Notes under the pieces: model-generated
The model's input: the letters and a program-made list of their open reading frames with translations, nothing else
Told to the model about the DNA's origin: nothing
Database searches by the model: none
Shown here: positions 24,451 to 35,796 of the stretch, one piece after another
Layout: every line of letters begins with the position of its first letter
How positions within the stretch are numbered: position 1 is the stretch's first letter
Translations under genes and position numbers: made by a program
Assembly (NCBI GenBank): GCA_003342895.1
Contig: PTFA01000035.1
Coordinates: 1,756,837 to 1,820,836 of the forward strand
DNA length: 64,000 nt
Source: Casuarius casuarius
Taxonomy: Eukaryota; Chordata; Aves; Casuariiformes; Casuariidae
Direction: 5' to 3'

Positions 24451-26461
24451 CAGTATGATTATCTCCAAAATACGCAGGATCGAGATGAAAGCTGCAGCGT
24501 GGTGATAGGTACTACTCTGCAGTAGACAAGGCTTAAAGCACAGAAAAGTCAGAGTACTGTTTTTTCAAAGGCCGGAGAGGTTTTATAGCCTATATTCTTG
24601 TTATTCAACTTCTCCTTAGCTGAATGGATTCAATATTGAAGTTTCTTCAGGTGAAAGATCTTCTCTTTTAGAATGGTCAACAGTTTACAATAGAGATGTT
24701 TAGAATATGGACAACAGAATTACTAACTGGTCAACTTTAGCCATTCTGCGGGAAAAATAGGCCATGGTGGATTGGTGAGTACACTGGTGCACTAGAGTGA
24801 GGTAACCAATAAAGATAGTACTCTTCACACAGTAATCGTGTCTCTACAATGCCCAGGAGGAGAAAATAAAGTAGTAAAGTATTACACCTAAGCATGATTT
24901 AACTTAACATTACAGAGAAAATTAAGGTAACCAAGGACAAAACAAGTAGCTTACTACTATAATAAGAACTAAACTTTTCAGTCCTGGATAGGTTGTTATA
25001 CCTTCTGAATTTTATGCTGCAATCTTAAGTAACGTTGAAACTCTTATACTGGAGAGTATGGAAGGAACAGAGGTCTGTTTCTAATAAAGTCAAGCAGATA
25101 CATAGTTGAGTTGTGAAGTTGACTCCACATCATAAAGCTTCGACAGTGTTTTTTGATACCGTTAATCTTATTATAACTGCCTTGGCACAGGAGAGGTCCT
25201 GAAAAGTGCATTAGAGCAATTTTGCACAGCTAGGCCATGCATCCTTCAAATTGAGGTAAGAAAATCCTTCATCCAGCAAGCTAAAAGTTATTCTTCCTCG
25301 AATAGTAGAGATCATCAATGCCTGTTCTTAGGAACTTCATCACCTCTCCTACCACTCATTTAATATCATTAGGCTTAACTTGATTTTCTTGAAGACATCC
25401 TAATGAGATAGCCTCTTTTAGGTTAAAAATAGTGGCATGAAAAGTACATTTGGGGTGAAAGTGGGATGAAAAGTACATTTACGTTGTATTTGTTATATTT
25501 TCAAATGCTATACTGTAAAGTAGCAACCAGGAAAATGCAAAGCACATAAATGGTCCTACAGAGACAGATTCACCAATATTCGCTTTCCTACTGCACACTG
25601 AAATGCTGCCACCAGAATCACTCTGTGATAGTAACAGAATGACAGACACTTTTCCTCAAATCTGAATAACAAATGTGCACTTTAAAAACTCACTGTTTTT
25701 AAAGTGAAAATGTGGAGGATGGAAAGACTATCTATTGGGTGTTATCTAAGGTTTTGTTTTGTTCATTGTGGGTTTTGGTGTCTGGGTAGGTAGAGGACAC
25801 TGGAAAGCTAGCTGATCTGCCCAGTGAGGAAATGAGCCCACTGTTTAGCTATCACAGGCAGCATCACCAGGGACTGAGTTAATCTCAAAGCTATGGGTTT
25901 CTCAATTAGCAAAGCACTATATAAATACCATTGTAGCTTAATTAGTATCGTTTGGGTGGCATGTGAAAGCTTCTCTCTTTATAAATGCTTTCCTAGCCTC
26001 AGAAGTGTATTCAATTATCTTTCCCTATTAGGAAATAAAAAACCCACCAAAACAAGCAAAATGAAAATAATAAAAAAAAAATTGATGAAATTATAGATAT
26101 TTTTATGATCCAGGTCTGTTCTGGTCTGCTTAGGTTTGATTTCTTGGTCCAAACACTTACTAATAAGCCTTCCCAGCACATATCCAAATACGTAAACATC
26201 TTTCAGAACCTCAAAAAGAATGCCTACCTGCCCTCCTTTTTAAAAAAAGCATTTAATTTAGTAAGCTCTGGAATGAAGAAATCACTTCTGAGGTTGGAGG
26301 TGGTGACCCCTCTCCTTGAACAGCTGCATGTAGGAATGGCAGCTTTACCTTGGTCGTGCAGGACATGAATACTAGGCAGTGATTTCATTTTCATTTTTCA
26401 TTTTTTGATATGTAATATAACTTCAAATATAATTGAAACATAACAGTTTAATTTTATTCAG
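24451..26461. other. Non-coding stretch with a short direct repeat
   Basis: No gene is supported. The 15-mer ATGAAAAGTACATTT occurs twice, at 25437-25451 and 25466-25480, as a partial 29-bp tandem duplication. An 87-codon plus-strand frame at 26105-26368 shows no family resemblance. More pieces of the LINE at 24.3 kb may be present but too diverged to see. Confidence 0.5.
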
Positions 26462-26686
26462 ATCTGTAAATGCAGATGTCCTGAATACCATTTTCCTAAA
26501 ATATCCATTTCTGCATTTTTTAAAAAATTATTATCCTGATAAGAGTAAGCTGATGAAAGCATGGAAGAAGAGGTATGGACAGGCAGTATGCAATGAACTG
26601 GATGCTAACATTTCCAAATGGGAAGCCAATTGCTTTACAAATCTGCCATTTGTTATTCCTCCTGATTCATCCCCAGCCACAGGCAA
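26462..26686 (+). other. Exon-like segment, 225 bp, coding frame open
   Basis: An acceptor (AGTTTAATTTTATTCAG) precedes 26462 and a donor (GGCAA|GTAATT) follows 26686. The segment is 225 bp, a multiple of three, with matching phases at both ends (one base completes a codon at the start, two bases are left at the end). Only one of the three frames is open. It encodes about 74 residues, lysine- and aromatic-rich, including KYPFLHFLKNYYPDK, KAWKKRYGQAVCNELDAN, two tryptophans and two cysteines, then a proline-rich end (FVIPPDSSPATG). It looks more like folded protein than most random frames here. I do not recognise the family. It lies about 10 kb downstream of the CpG island on the plus strand. 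A chance frame or a decayed exon cannot be excluded. Confidence 0.3.
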
Positions 26687-29600
26687 GTAATTCCTTGATG
26701 AGGGTAAATTTTTGCAGCACAGAGCGATGTGAGTTTTCCTGGTTCAAATAGGGTTGAACTAGGTAACTTTGCAAGTCAGCCTACTATGTAACACTTACCT
26801 GTGTGTGGCAGAAGCATGTCTAGATTCAGATTGTCATTTAAATAGTCAGTATATTCCCTATCCTTTCCTACCCCCAAGGCAAAAAGCCTGGCGACATCTG
26901 ATCTCCCCCTACATCTAGTAAATGCTTACAGTAGTTTGTTAATGTTCCTTCACTCACCTGCACAGTTAGGCAGTCCAGTTTATGATCAAGTCCATAGTGA
27001 ATGGATTATTTATAACTGTTCAGAAAAGTTCATGGGGAAAAAATAATCTTGATGTTTTCAGGAATTAGCTGAAAGATAGATTTTTTCTTGAAGGGCTTTA
27101 CTGTAATCATTTTTTTCCTAGTAGCTACAATCAAAACTGAGATGCTATTCCCTGACTTAGTTTCTTTTAATCTTAATGTTGGCACAGAGTTCGTAATAAT
27201 GAAGAGATCTCAAGATGAGACAATTTATGTGCATAAGACACTCTCTTAAGCAGGGGTCAAGTTTCACTGATCTGCTTTAATTCTATTTCAGTTATATACA
27301 TCACCTCAATGTATAACCTGCTGCTGTCCTCCAGGAGATTTTGTCATTAGTGTTGCAAAAGAGCTTCTTTTTAATATCTCTCTAACAGTGCTAGTTTGCA
27401 GTTGATGGTGTCCTGTTGTAGAAATCCATAAATGGGAAACTTCTGAAATAGATCACTAGACTAGACTACAGTGTGCAGTTTTGCTGTCTGCCTCTCTCTG
27501 AGGGTATGGAGCTGTAAAGCAATAGCTGAAATTGCTAAATGATTTTCCAGCAGGAATCTGAAAGCATCCAGTTTCTTGCCTTGGGTCCATGCATGACACT
27601 GACTTATTCATGTACCCAGTAATACCAGGCAGTATTCACATATGAGCATATTTAAAATAAAACATTCATGGGTGGGTGAATTTGAGATAAAGAAGCAAAA
27701 GATTTTTGATGCCTTGAAAAATTACATAGGAATATATGCAATTAAAAAGCTATGTTCTAGTTTTAGATTTTAATATAGGAGGAGGAAAAAAACCCAACTA
27801 CTGTTCTTAATTATCTTATGATTTACGATCTTATGTGAATACTTGAGACATTGCAGAGAAATAGTCATTATCCCTTGATAATGAACTAAACTGGACAGAA
27901 CAGTATGTTGTCTGCTAATCAAAGCATAAAAGATCTATTTGTTTTAAACAGCATCATTCCGGAAAAGGCTGATGGGGAAAAAAAATACCGATCTCTCATC
28001 TATTTTTTGTTTGTATATTTCCATTAATCAGTCGGTTATATTATTAACATACAAGTTACTTTATTATCCAGGGCATTTTGTCAACATTATGAGTGATGGC
28101 TCAGTGTAGGATCTGGTGTTCAGCACAGTAATGCAGCTGATGCATACTGGGGGCCATGCTCGCTATGGACTGTCTGTGGCTATGGAGGGTGGGATATGTG
28201 TGTGGAAGGGCTACCTTCAGTAATAGTTTTCTGAATAATGTACAGATATGCAGCAAAATACGAAAGACAGTCTGTTGTATCTTCTGTTGTACCTCTTGCT
28301 ATACCTATGGAGTATCAGTCAGAAAAGAAGGGCGCTGAGTAACAATTAAGTTTATATTATGGAATTCCTTGCTACTTGCTTGATTACTTGTTCCTTTAAA
28401 TTCAGAAAAGACTAAATAATGAATTCGAAGTTCAACAACAAAAACACCGAGAACCCTAGCCCCAAGGAACGCTTTAAAAAAAATTCCCTGGTTTGCCTGT
28501 TCCTAATTTTGGAAAATGTCAAGATGGCCCCTGAACATGGGGAAGGAAAAGAGGACAGCAAAATATTTTTAAATAATCTACCAACATTTAGGGGAGACTA
28601 CACGAATAAATGGCAAATGAAGAAACCAACAAGTTCTCACAAGTAAAAAGTAAAAAAATGTTCATCCCTGTCATGGCAGAATTGCTCCGTACAATGCAGT
28701 TTTCAATGTTATCCTAGGCTGTTTTAAAAATTAAATAAGGTTGTCATCACGCTTTTGTGATGATTGCTAAGTGATCTGTCAGAAACTAGTATTCAGCCTA
28801 AATGCCATATTTCTATCTATACTTTATTTTTCATATAAAATTTCCATAATAAATCAACCAGCCAGTTCTATTCATGCCCTGAATCAGACCCAGCACAAAC
28901 TTAATAGGATACTATTTTGTTGTCTTAATATCTTGATAGGATCAAAGCACAGGCAGAACTTGAATGAGTTCATTGTAGCCAATGGAAGAAGGACAAAAAT
29001 ATATGCAAATAAACCTATCAAAATATATAATTAAATATATAAAATATGACATATATAATTATACAAATAGTATACTTTGAACAAGTTTCCAAACAAGAAG
29101 GAGACAAAATGAACTGAGATTTTTGAGAGGATATAGCATCTTTTGCTAGGAATGCATCAATTTCTAGAGATATCTGTGAACCACACTAAAATGTATTTCA
29201 GGCTGGAAAGCAGATCAAGTCAGCAACCCCGAAGTGCACAGACGCAGTCTGTTCACATGCAGCTTCCATGCCTCTTGCCCCAAAATCTCTCACCTGAATC
29301 TTGGAATGATGATTTAGTTTATTAACTTTGGTTTTGGTTCAGTGAATATATTTTCCTATGTTCAATTGTGATAGATTATATGGTTGACATTGGATTATTT
29401 TTCCTAGTTAAAAGAAAATAAATCCAGCAGAAAAGTACATTTAAAAATGTAATTATGCTCTTCTATGGGAAATATATTGCTTTGTGAGATAGACATTTTA
29501 ATATACTAATTGAACTGAAGCGTTGATGGGTCCTATTTGAAAGCTTATTGTGCAATTTCAAAAGGACTCTATTGAAAGAGAGATAAAGGCTTTTAGTCAT

Positions 29601-31434
29601 CAGCAAAAAATGATTTTTTTCTTTATCATCTAGGGTGCCAGCACTCTTTTGTACCTGTCATATTCCCATCTGTGTTTAGGAGAGCATTGCACAAAATATT
29701 CAGCTCAGCACAGTGAGGCAAGCTCTTTCATGAATGTTAACGAGACACATTGAGATGAGCATAGCACGTAATTGGGAGGAACCCTCTGTAATCTCTATCT
29801 ATTTAACTTCTTTAAGTGATATTTCTGAGTGTCAAGCAGTTTTATGACTTTTGGCCTCAAACATCTAGCTACTGAAATTACTAGGTCTATTCACAAATGT
29901 TGAGTTGAAAGTGGTATTTGAAGAGATTGTCAGTATAGAAGTTCAACACAAGACTCTTGCCTAATAAGGCTAACATAAAGTCCAAGTTTTGGCTTTTCTC
30001 TGAAGCTCCTAGAGAATTAAAAGAACTAATTGTTATAACCAACAAATATATTGTTACCTGGTAGTATTGCTGGTCCCATGTATTAAAAAGAAGGCTTTAG
30101 ATTTCTAATATTTTTATATTAGCTTAATAACAAAAATATTTTAAATAGCATTTTAAATTTTCAAATTACTCCAATTGCATTCTGTTTTTCAATTGAAAAG
30201 TCAGATTTTGGAGTAACCTTTGACTCTAGAATAAGAGGCTAAAAGAAAAATATAAAATATCAGAACACTGGAAGTTTAACAGTAAATTTTGTTTAGAGGG
30301 CATGCCACGTGTACCTGCTAATTGCTGAAATGCAAGAAACTTCATTGGTGTTGCCTATAAAAGATAACTAAGTTTCATGGAAGTTACTGACTACATAATT
30401 TGTGGGCCATGGCTTCTATTTGTGCAATTAACAGAAATTCTTGTCCTGTAGAATACGTATTATCAACAGTAAACCAGAAAAAAGAAAACAGTAGGAATGT
30501 CAGAGCTTTGGCTGAATTTACAGGGACATAGATTTACTAGAAACAGCAGAAATAAATATTAAACAGAACTGAGAAAGCAGACATGATGAAAGGGAAGGAA
30601 AATGAAATAAGTCTAAATATTTTTGGTCCTCCTCTTTGACCTCCTCTAAAGACTCTATAAAATATCACCAGCAGAAAAATCACATGCCAAAGTTCACAGA
30701 AAAAAGAAAGCAAACTTGAGTTAAAAAAAGACACAATGTTCAGAGGGGATTTATCATACTTTCTGCTGCTTCTTGAAGTTAAGGGCACGCACAGAGATCT
30801 TTCAAAATGTCTTTAAGAAATGGCTGTTTGGTATAGTTTTCTAACCACTGAACTTCTTGTTCGTTGGAAAAGCTCCAGCTGTAGCCTCCTAATGGGATAG
30901 CACATGGGCAAGCTATTTTTTAAACATGATTAGGGAAATATGTTCAATATTGTCATAAAAGCTTAGGAAATGTCGCCATTTGTGTATCTGGGGCAAATCC
31001 CATCATTTGACAATGCAGCAGAGTAGACTGATCTTAATGCCCAACTGCCTCATCCATGACTGGTCTTTTCCGCCCCTGCCCTCCCGTGCCCCAGACCTCC
31101 CAGGTCTTCCACCCGCCAGAGGGAAAGTCACCAGATGTCCTGCATTATTGGCCTGTCATATGGCTGTGTTCTTTCAAACAGAACTTGCAAGATAAATCGT
31201 ACATGCTGCTCCTCCAACTTACATCTGTACAGACATCTTTCTTCCCATTTGCAGTTGCTTCAGGTTCCTGTGACAACAACAGCAATTGTTTCCACAGCAG
31301 ATCAGCTTTAGGAAAGCATTCTGTGTATTTCCAGCTGTCTTGCAATGGAGCTAAGGGGCTAGAGAAGAGGAGTAGGTAACATCATTAGGTCAGCTTAGTA
31401 TCTACAAAGTACCAGCAAGCGCTCCGCGGAGCCC
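26687..31434. other. AT-rich non-coding stretch, nothing firm
   Basis: There are no convincing genes or known elements. At 29013-29066 there is an AT-only simple stretch (AAATATATAATT repeats). The segment near 31050-31150 is locally C-rich. Open frames are short and scattered on both strands. Confidence 0.5.
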
Positions 31435-31450
31435 CAGTGGTTCCTAAGCT
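31435..31450 (+). repeat. hAT-like terminal motif, left-facing, weak
   Basis: CAGTGGTTCCTAAGCT resembles the CAGNGGTTCTCAAACT terminal repeat of Charlie-type hAT DNA transposons. It directly follows GCTCCGCGGAGCCC. No matching partner with an 8-bp target duplication is evident. A chance match is possible. Confidence 0.2.
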
Positions 31451-31533
31451 ATAGTTTGTGAATTCTGGTCTATGCAAAATCTTGTGGTCTGCCCACATGG
31501 GGCTGAGGGGGCAATTTTGGGAATAGTTGGTTG

Positions 31534-31558
31534 GCTAGACTTCAATGGGAAGTCTAGC
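31534..31558. repeat. Perfect hairpin, 9-bp arms
   Basis: GCTAGACTT and AAGTCTAGC pair perfectly around the 7-base loop CAATGGG. It could form a small stem-loop in a transcript. It is too short for a microRNA precursor. Confidence 0.85.
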
Positions 31559-33330
31559 TTTGGTGTGGAAGAAGGTAGTCCTTACTGTGATGGCGATAAT
31601 TAGAGGAATCCTTGCTGAAGATTGTGCCAAAAGTAAATTAGATATGTAGTGAAGTGAAGAATGCTGCCAAGCCATTTCTTACTGTACCTGCATCATTTAG
31701 ATGAGAGTGTTGCTGATCTCCATTGTCTCCCTTAGAGAAGTAGGATACATGACAGCACTATGCTTGCACCACAATACAGCATACTGTATCTCAGGTTCCA
31801 AGTGAAATAATTATTTCCATACTATTTCTCTCTCCCAAAAGGTGATGCACTGTATCCTCGTCTGGTATACACAGAATTGGAGCAGTGTATGTATTTCTTC
31901 TATATATGAGAATTAAAATGCACACTGTAACATTCATAATGAATGACCTGTGTTTTTCCATGTAAATGAATATTTCACAGGACTGAATGGGGTTTGCTTT
32001 ATACAAGAGAATGACAGGCATTGGCTAAAGTTATTTAACATTCCTGTCCCTGGATGATATCAGAACAATGAGTTTATTTATAATTTTGAAGGAAATATTT
32101 ACACTGCTGCTGTCCATAATAGAGATAAAACCTTGGGTTTATGATATAAGGTAGTAATAACTTGAACCGTATTTGGAGTACTTGTGCTCATATTGCTTGA
32201 TACTTCATTATACAGATAATATACATGAAGTGCTTTGATATTCCTGATGTGTGGGCGTGGGTATTTACAGCTCTGGCACAGGCTGACTCATGTCACAACT
32301 AAACGCTAACCTTCGTTTATCAATCTTAAATCATGAAAGGCTATAAAGCGCCACTTCAGAAATGTTCAGGCTGCTTTCCCAACACTTCTCAAAACAGGGA
32401 GGACATCTGAGCACTGTTCATCAGTCAGTGTATACTGTATTGCTATAATTATCTCATTAGATCTCATCTGTAGTCACTGCATCATACTCTGAGAGGCAAA
32501 TATTCTTAAGAAATAAGTACACTCATTTAGTTTCGCTCATGATATACTGCTTTGGCCTCACTAAACATTTTTACAAATGTTTTTTTCTTGTGGATTTTTC
32601 TTAAGAAAAAGACCCAACACAACAAAAGTTGGTCCATTTCTGCAGTTTCAGGTCTTTGTGAAGTTTGCATCCATTTTTCTGGCCTCAGCTCAGGTAATTA
32701 CATTTCCTACTTGGAATGACAGACTGTCTGATGCCATTCATTAATGTTGTCTTCTCTCAGGCTGCCATTCCAGGTACACTAAATACAGTTCATGTAATAT
32801 ATCACTTCTTACTTCCATCTTATTTTTGGAAAAAATAAATTTGTGATTGATATGAAGAGCTATTGCTTATGGGCTGGTTCCACAACTCACCTCCCATCAT
32901 CACTATATCCAAAAGAGACAGGCCTAAGAAACTGAAGTGCAAATCTCTCTTCACAGTACTGAGATATTAGGTTCAAGGCCTGTCATGACGTGCAGATAAG
33001 GCAAAGATATTAACATGGAAATTCAATATCTGATCACTATTTTATGACTGAATGTCATTCTTCATTGACTTCAGTAGTGCTACTTCTGAGGTAGGTGGAT
33101 GGTATATATGAAAGAAGATTCATTTTCTCATTTGTCTTAGAAATTTTGACTATTGAAATAAGAAACATGAACTGTCAGAGGCACAATATCTCTGTGCCAG
33201 CTGTTACACACTAGAGTAACTTGTAGCACCCTGTGAGGCATGCAGCCAGTTCTGCGGGGACGGGGCTCCGGGAGCTATCATAGGCTGTCTCCTTTTTCCT
33301 GAAGGGGAAGGAGTGCCTCCAGAGCTGCCA
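31559..33330. other. Non-coding stretch between hAT-like motifs
   Basis: I see no transposase reading frame and no gene. If the motifs at 31435 and 33331 were the two ends of one element, this would be its decayed interior of about 1.9 kb, but the flanking 8-mers (CGGAGCCC and TACCTCAT) do not match. Confidence 0.4.
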
Positions 33331-33344
33331 TTTGGGAACCCCTG
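33331..33344 (-). repeat. hAT-like terminal motif, right-facing
   Basis: TTTGGGAACCCCTG is the exact reverse complement of CAGGGGTTCCCAAA, the usual terminal repeat of Charlie-like hAT elements. The 130 bases to its left are unusually GC-rich for the area (GGGGACGGGGCTCCGGGAGC), which could be the rest of a non-autonomous copy. The other end was not found with confidence. Confidence 0.35.
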
Positions 33345-34755
33345 TACCTCATTATAGCCTAGCCTAAATAGTCAGCATCCAACCAAAAACAGTTTATGAG
33401 TTTTCTGCATAGTTCTGTTGCTGGCAGAAATTGAAGCTGAAGACAAAACAAAAGCTTAATTGTTTTTTTTCCTGTATCAGTGACTATAAATATCCAGTTG
33501 TGATCACCACAGCTCTTTTATGATATACTTTGCTTAAAAAGATCATTTCTTAAACTAAAGCTTGATGCTCCAGTTCATTCCTCCCAATCCCTTCCTTTTA
33601 CAGTTGGTTTCTCAATTTTGTTACTAATTTCATTTCAGCAGAGCAGTGTTTTCACAGTTGTTTAGACAATACTAACGAAAAGCTCTTGACTATGTGCTAA
33701 CAAAGAAAGTAGCTGTCAGTCCTATGTAGCAAGCTTTAGTACTCTAAAGCCCAGCAAGTATCTAATTGCATAGTAAATCCTTTCTCTTTTAGAAAGTATG
33801 TATGTGTTGATTCAATAGCTCTTTATAGCTTTTGCCTTAAATATTGCTTAAGAAAAAAAGCTGTTGCAAATGCTAGAGAAATCATCTTTCTCATAAAGCA
33901 AAATTGAAAATGAATGATTTTGTATATTTGATATGTTCCACTTATGCAAACTTGTGCAGTCAATTGAATTTGTGCAATCAAAACTTCATTATACCCATTT
34001 TGTCTTTACTGATTTATTACATTAATTAATCTGCATTTTGATGATTGTAGGAATGTTGATGAGTGTAGAAACATTAGCCTATAATTTCTACCAATCTCAT
34101 TAGGACTTCGAGGCATGGATTTATGAGATCTACCTCTTCCACTTTCTGCTAGCCTTTATCTGTTCTTCCCTATCTTAGCGCTGGAATTCATAAAATCTCA
34201 GCATAACTTCTTGTGAGCATTTCAGCTCCATATGCAGACACAGTTAACTGGCCTGATGGCCAGTTAGTTATATTTGGCATGCAGGCGCCAATGGCGTGCC
34301 TCAGAGCGTTTGGCAGCATACCTGGAGCGTCTGTCTTGTACTATATTGCTTTCCCACCGTGAAATGTGACCTAACAGCAAAGGAGTGTCCCCATCATGTT
34401 GCCCGATGCAGAGCTGCAAGGGGCGTACTTATAACATGCAATGTGTCAAGGTTATGCATCTCTTCAACCAAAGAATGGCAATTCTGTCAGGCATTCATAA
34501 CTTACTGACTTCCATTGTAATTAAAATACATAATGCGTATCTTCTTGCCCAGCAGCAAGACAGGTTATATCCAATGTTAGGATAAAACTGTTTATTGGAA
34601 ATCTGTGCAGAAATACAGACTTTATACCATGTCTGTAAATCCAAAATGTGGCATAGTGTATGTTTTCTGAAGCCAATGAGGCAGCCATGAAGGATTCCCA
34701 ACCTGCTAGCATTTTCACACTACGTATAAAAGGCCAACTTAATAGTCAGAACTGT
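33345..34755. other. Non-coding stretch, nothing identified
   Basis: AT-rich sequence with no gene, RNA or element that I can support. It ends at the CR1 fragment. Confidence 0.5.
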
Positions 34756-34970
34756 GACAAAGAAACTATTTCACTGTGAGGACAGTCAGGCAGTGGAACA
34801 GATTGCCCAGGGAGGTTGTGCAGTCTCCATCCTTGGAGATTTTTGAGACCTGACTGGATAAAGCCCTTAGCAGCTTGGTCTGAGCTCATAGCTGACCCTG
34901 TTTTGAGCAGGAGGTTGGACTAGAGACCTCATGAGTTCCCTTCCAGCCTGAATTATCCTGTGATTCTATG
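34756..34970 (+). mobile_element. CR1 LINE 3' end, plus orientation
   Basis: This 5'-truncated CR1 copy of about 215 bp shows in order AGAAACTATTTCACTGTGAG, GGCAGTGGAACAGATTGCCC, AGGGAGGTTGTGCAGTCTCC, ATCCTTGGAGATTTTTGAGA, GAGCAGGAGGTTGGACTAGA and the terminal CCTGTGATTCTATGG. These are the standard landmarks of the CR1 3' untranslated end, including the final ATTCTATG word. Only non-coding sequence of the element is present. Confidence 0.95.
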
Positions 34971-35171
34971 GAAGATTAACAAGGAGGCAGATCCTAATCC
35001 AGCTTCATGGTCTAACAAATTCACTAGTGATTTATTAATAGTGAGTTTACATTCTGAATCAAGGGCATGACACATTCGCACCAAAAAATTCTTAGCACTA
35101 AACTGCACTGCAATATTCAGCTATCCTTTGACCCACTTGCATTTGTTATTCTGTCTGTCTGCTCTCCACAG

Positions 35172-35216
35172 GTGTCAATGGCTTTATTCCTCTGCCTGCT
35201 GAATGCACTAGCAAAG
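35172..35216 (+). other. Exon-like segment, 45 bp
   Basis: A strong acceptor (CTGTCTGTCTGCTCTCCACAG) and a strong donor (GCAAAG|GTGAGC) bracket 45 bp. Two frames are open: VSMALFLCLLNALAK with phase 0 at both ends, and VNGFIPLPAECTSK with phase 1 at both ends. The second frame continues in phase into the next exon-like segment at 35471 across a 254-bp putative intron. The first does not, since it meets a stop there. No family is recognised. It lies about 200 bp after a CR1 copy. Confidence 0.25.
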
Positions 35217-35470
35217 GTGAGCATACAGTCAGAGCACAAGAGGGAAAGGACGCTTTGGTCAGGTCACTGGACTCTCCACAGAGCAGTAAGTAAAAGATGG
35301 CTTGTTTGGTTAATAATGCATGTGGCAGCCATTACACTGATGGAAATTCACCCCGTCACTGAAATAACCTGAGCCTGGAGAACGCTTGCCCCACACTTAG
35401 CAACCTCTCAGCCCTGCTATCAGTGAATGGAGTTATCTGCGGCCAAATTGCTGTCATTAGTCCCTTTCAG

Positions 35471-35796
35471 ATATCATGGTTCTTATATTTATGAGCAGTT
35501 GCTCATTTGTGCATTGGGCTCAGCTATACACACGTTCTTCGGCTAACATGCCCTGGCCATGCACTGTGAGTGAGGCTTCCTGTGCTGCCAAGCTTGCTCG
35601 CACTCTGACAGGGGACAGATGTATGTCTAGCCTGGAAACCCCCACATCAGAGAAGCATCCCCCTCACATCCTGACAACACTCTGGGTTGAGACCTGGGGT
35701 TCACCATCTCCTTATTGTCCTGCCATCTTCTCTCCATTGGAAATGGAGGTTGCAGCATGCTGCAGTGCATCCCTGACCGACATGCTTGAGGACAAG
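35471..35796 (+). other. Exon-like segment, 326 bp, longest N-free frame
   Basis: The acceptor TGCTGTCATTAGTCCCTTTCAG precedes 35471 and the donor GAGGACAAG|GTACAC follows 35796. The block is clearly richer in GC than its flanks. It carries the longest uninterrupted frame outside the gap: about 108 codons in the exon, and the frame runs on to a stop at 35835 if unspliced. The translation is rich in Cys, Ser and Thr and has no transmembrane helix or motif I know (for example AKLARTLTGDRCMSSLETP). It joins in phase to the 45-bp segment at 35172 and ends at a codon boundary. The odd composition argues equally for a non-coding exon. Confidence 0.25.
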
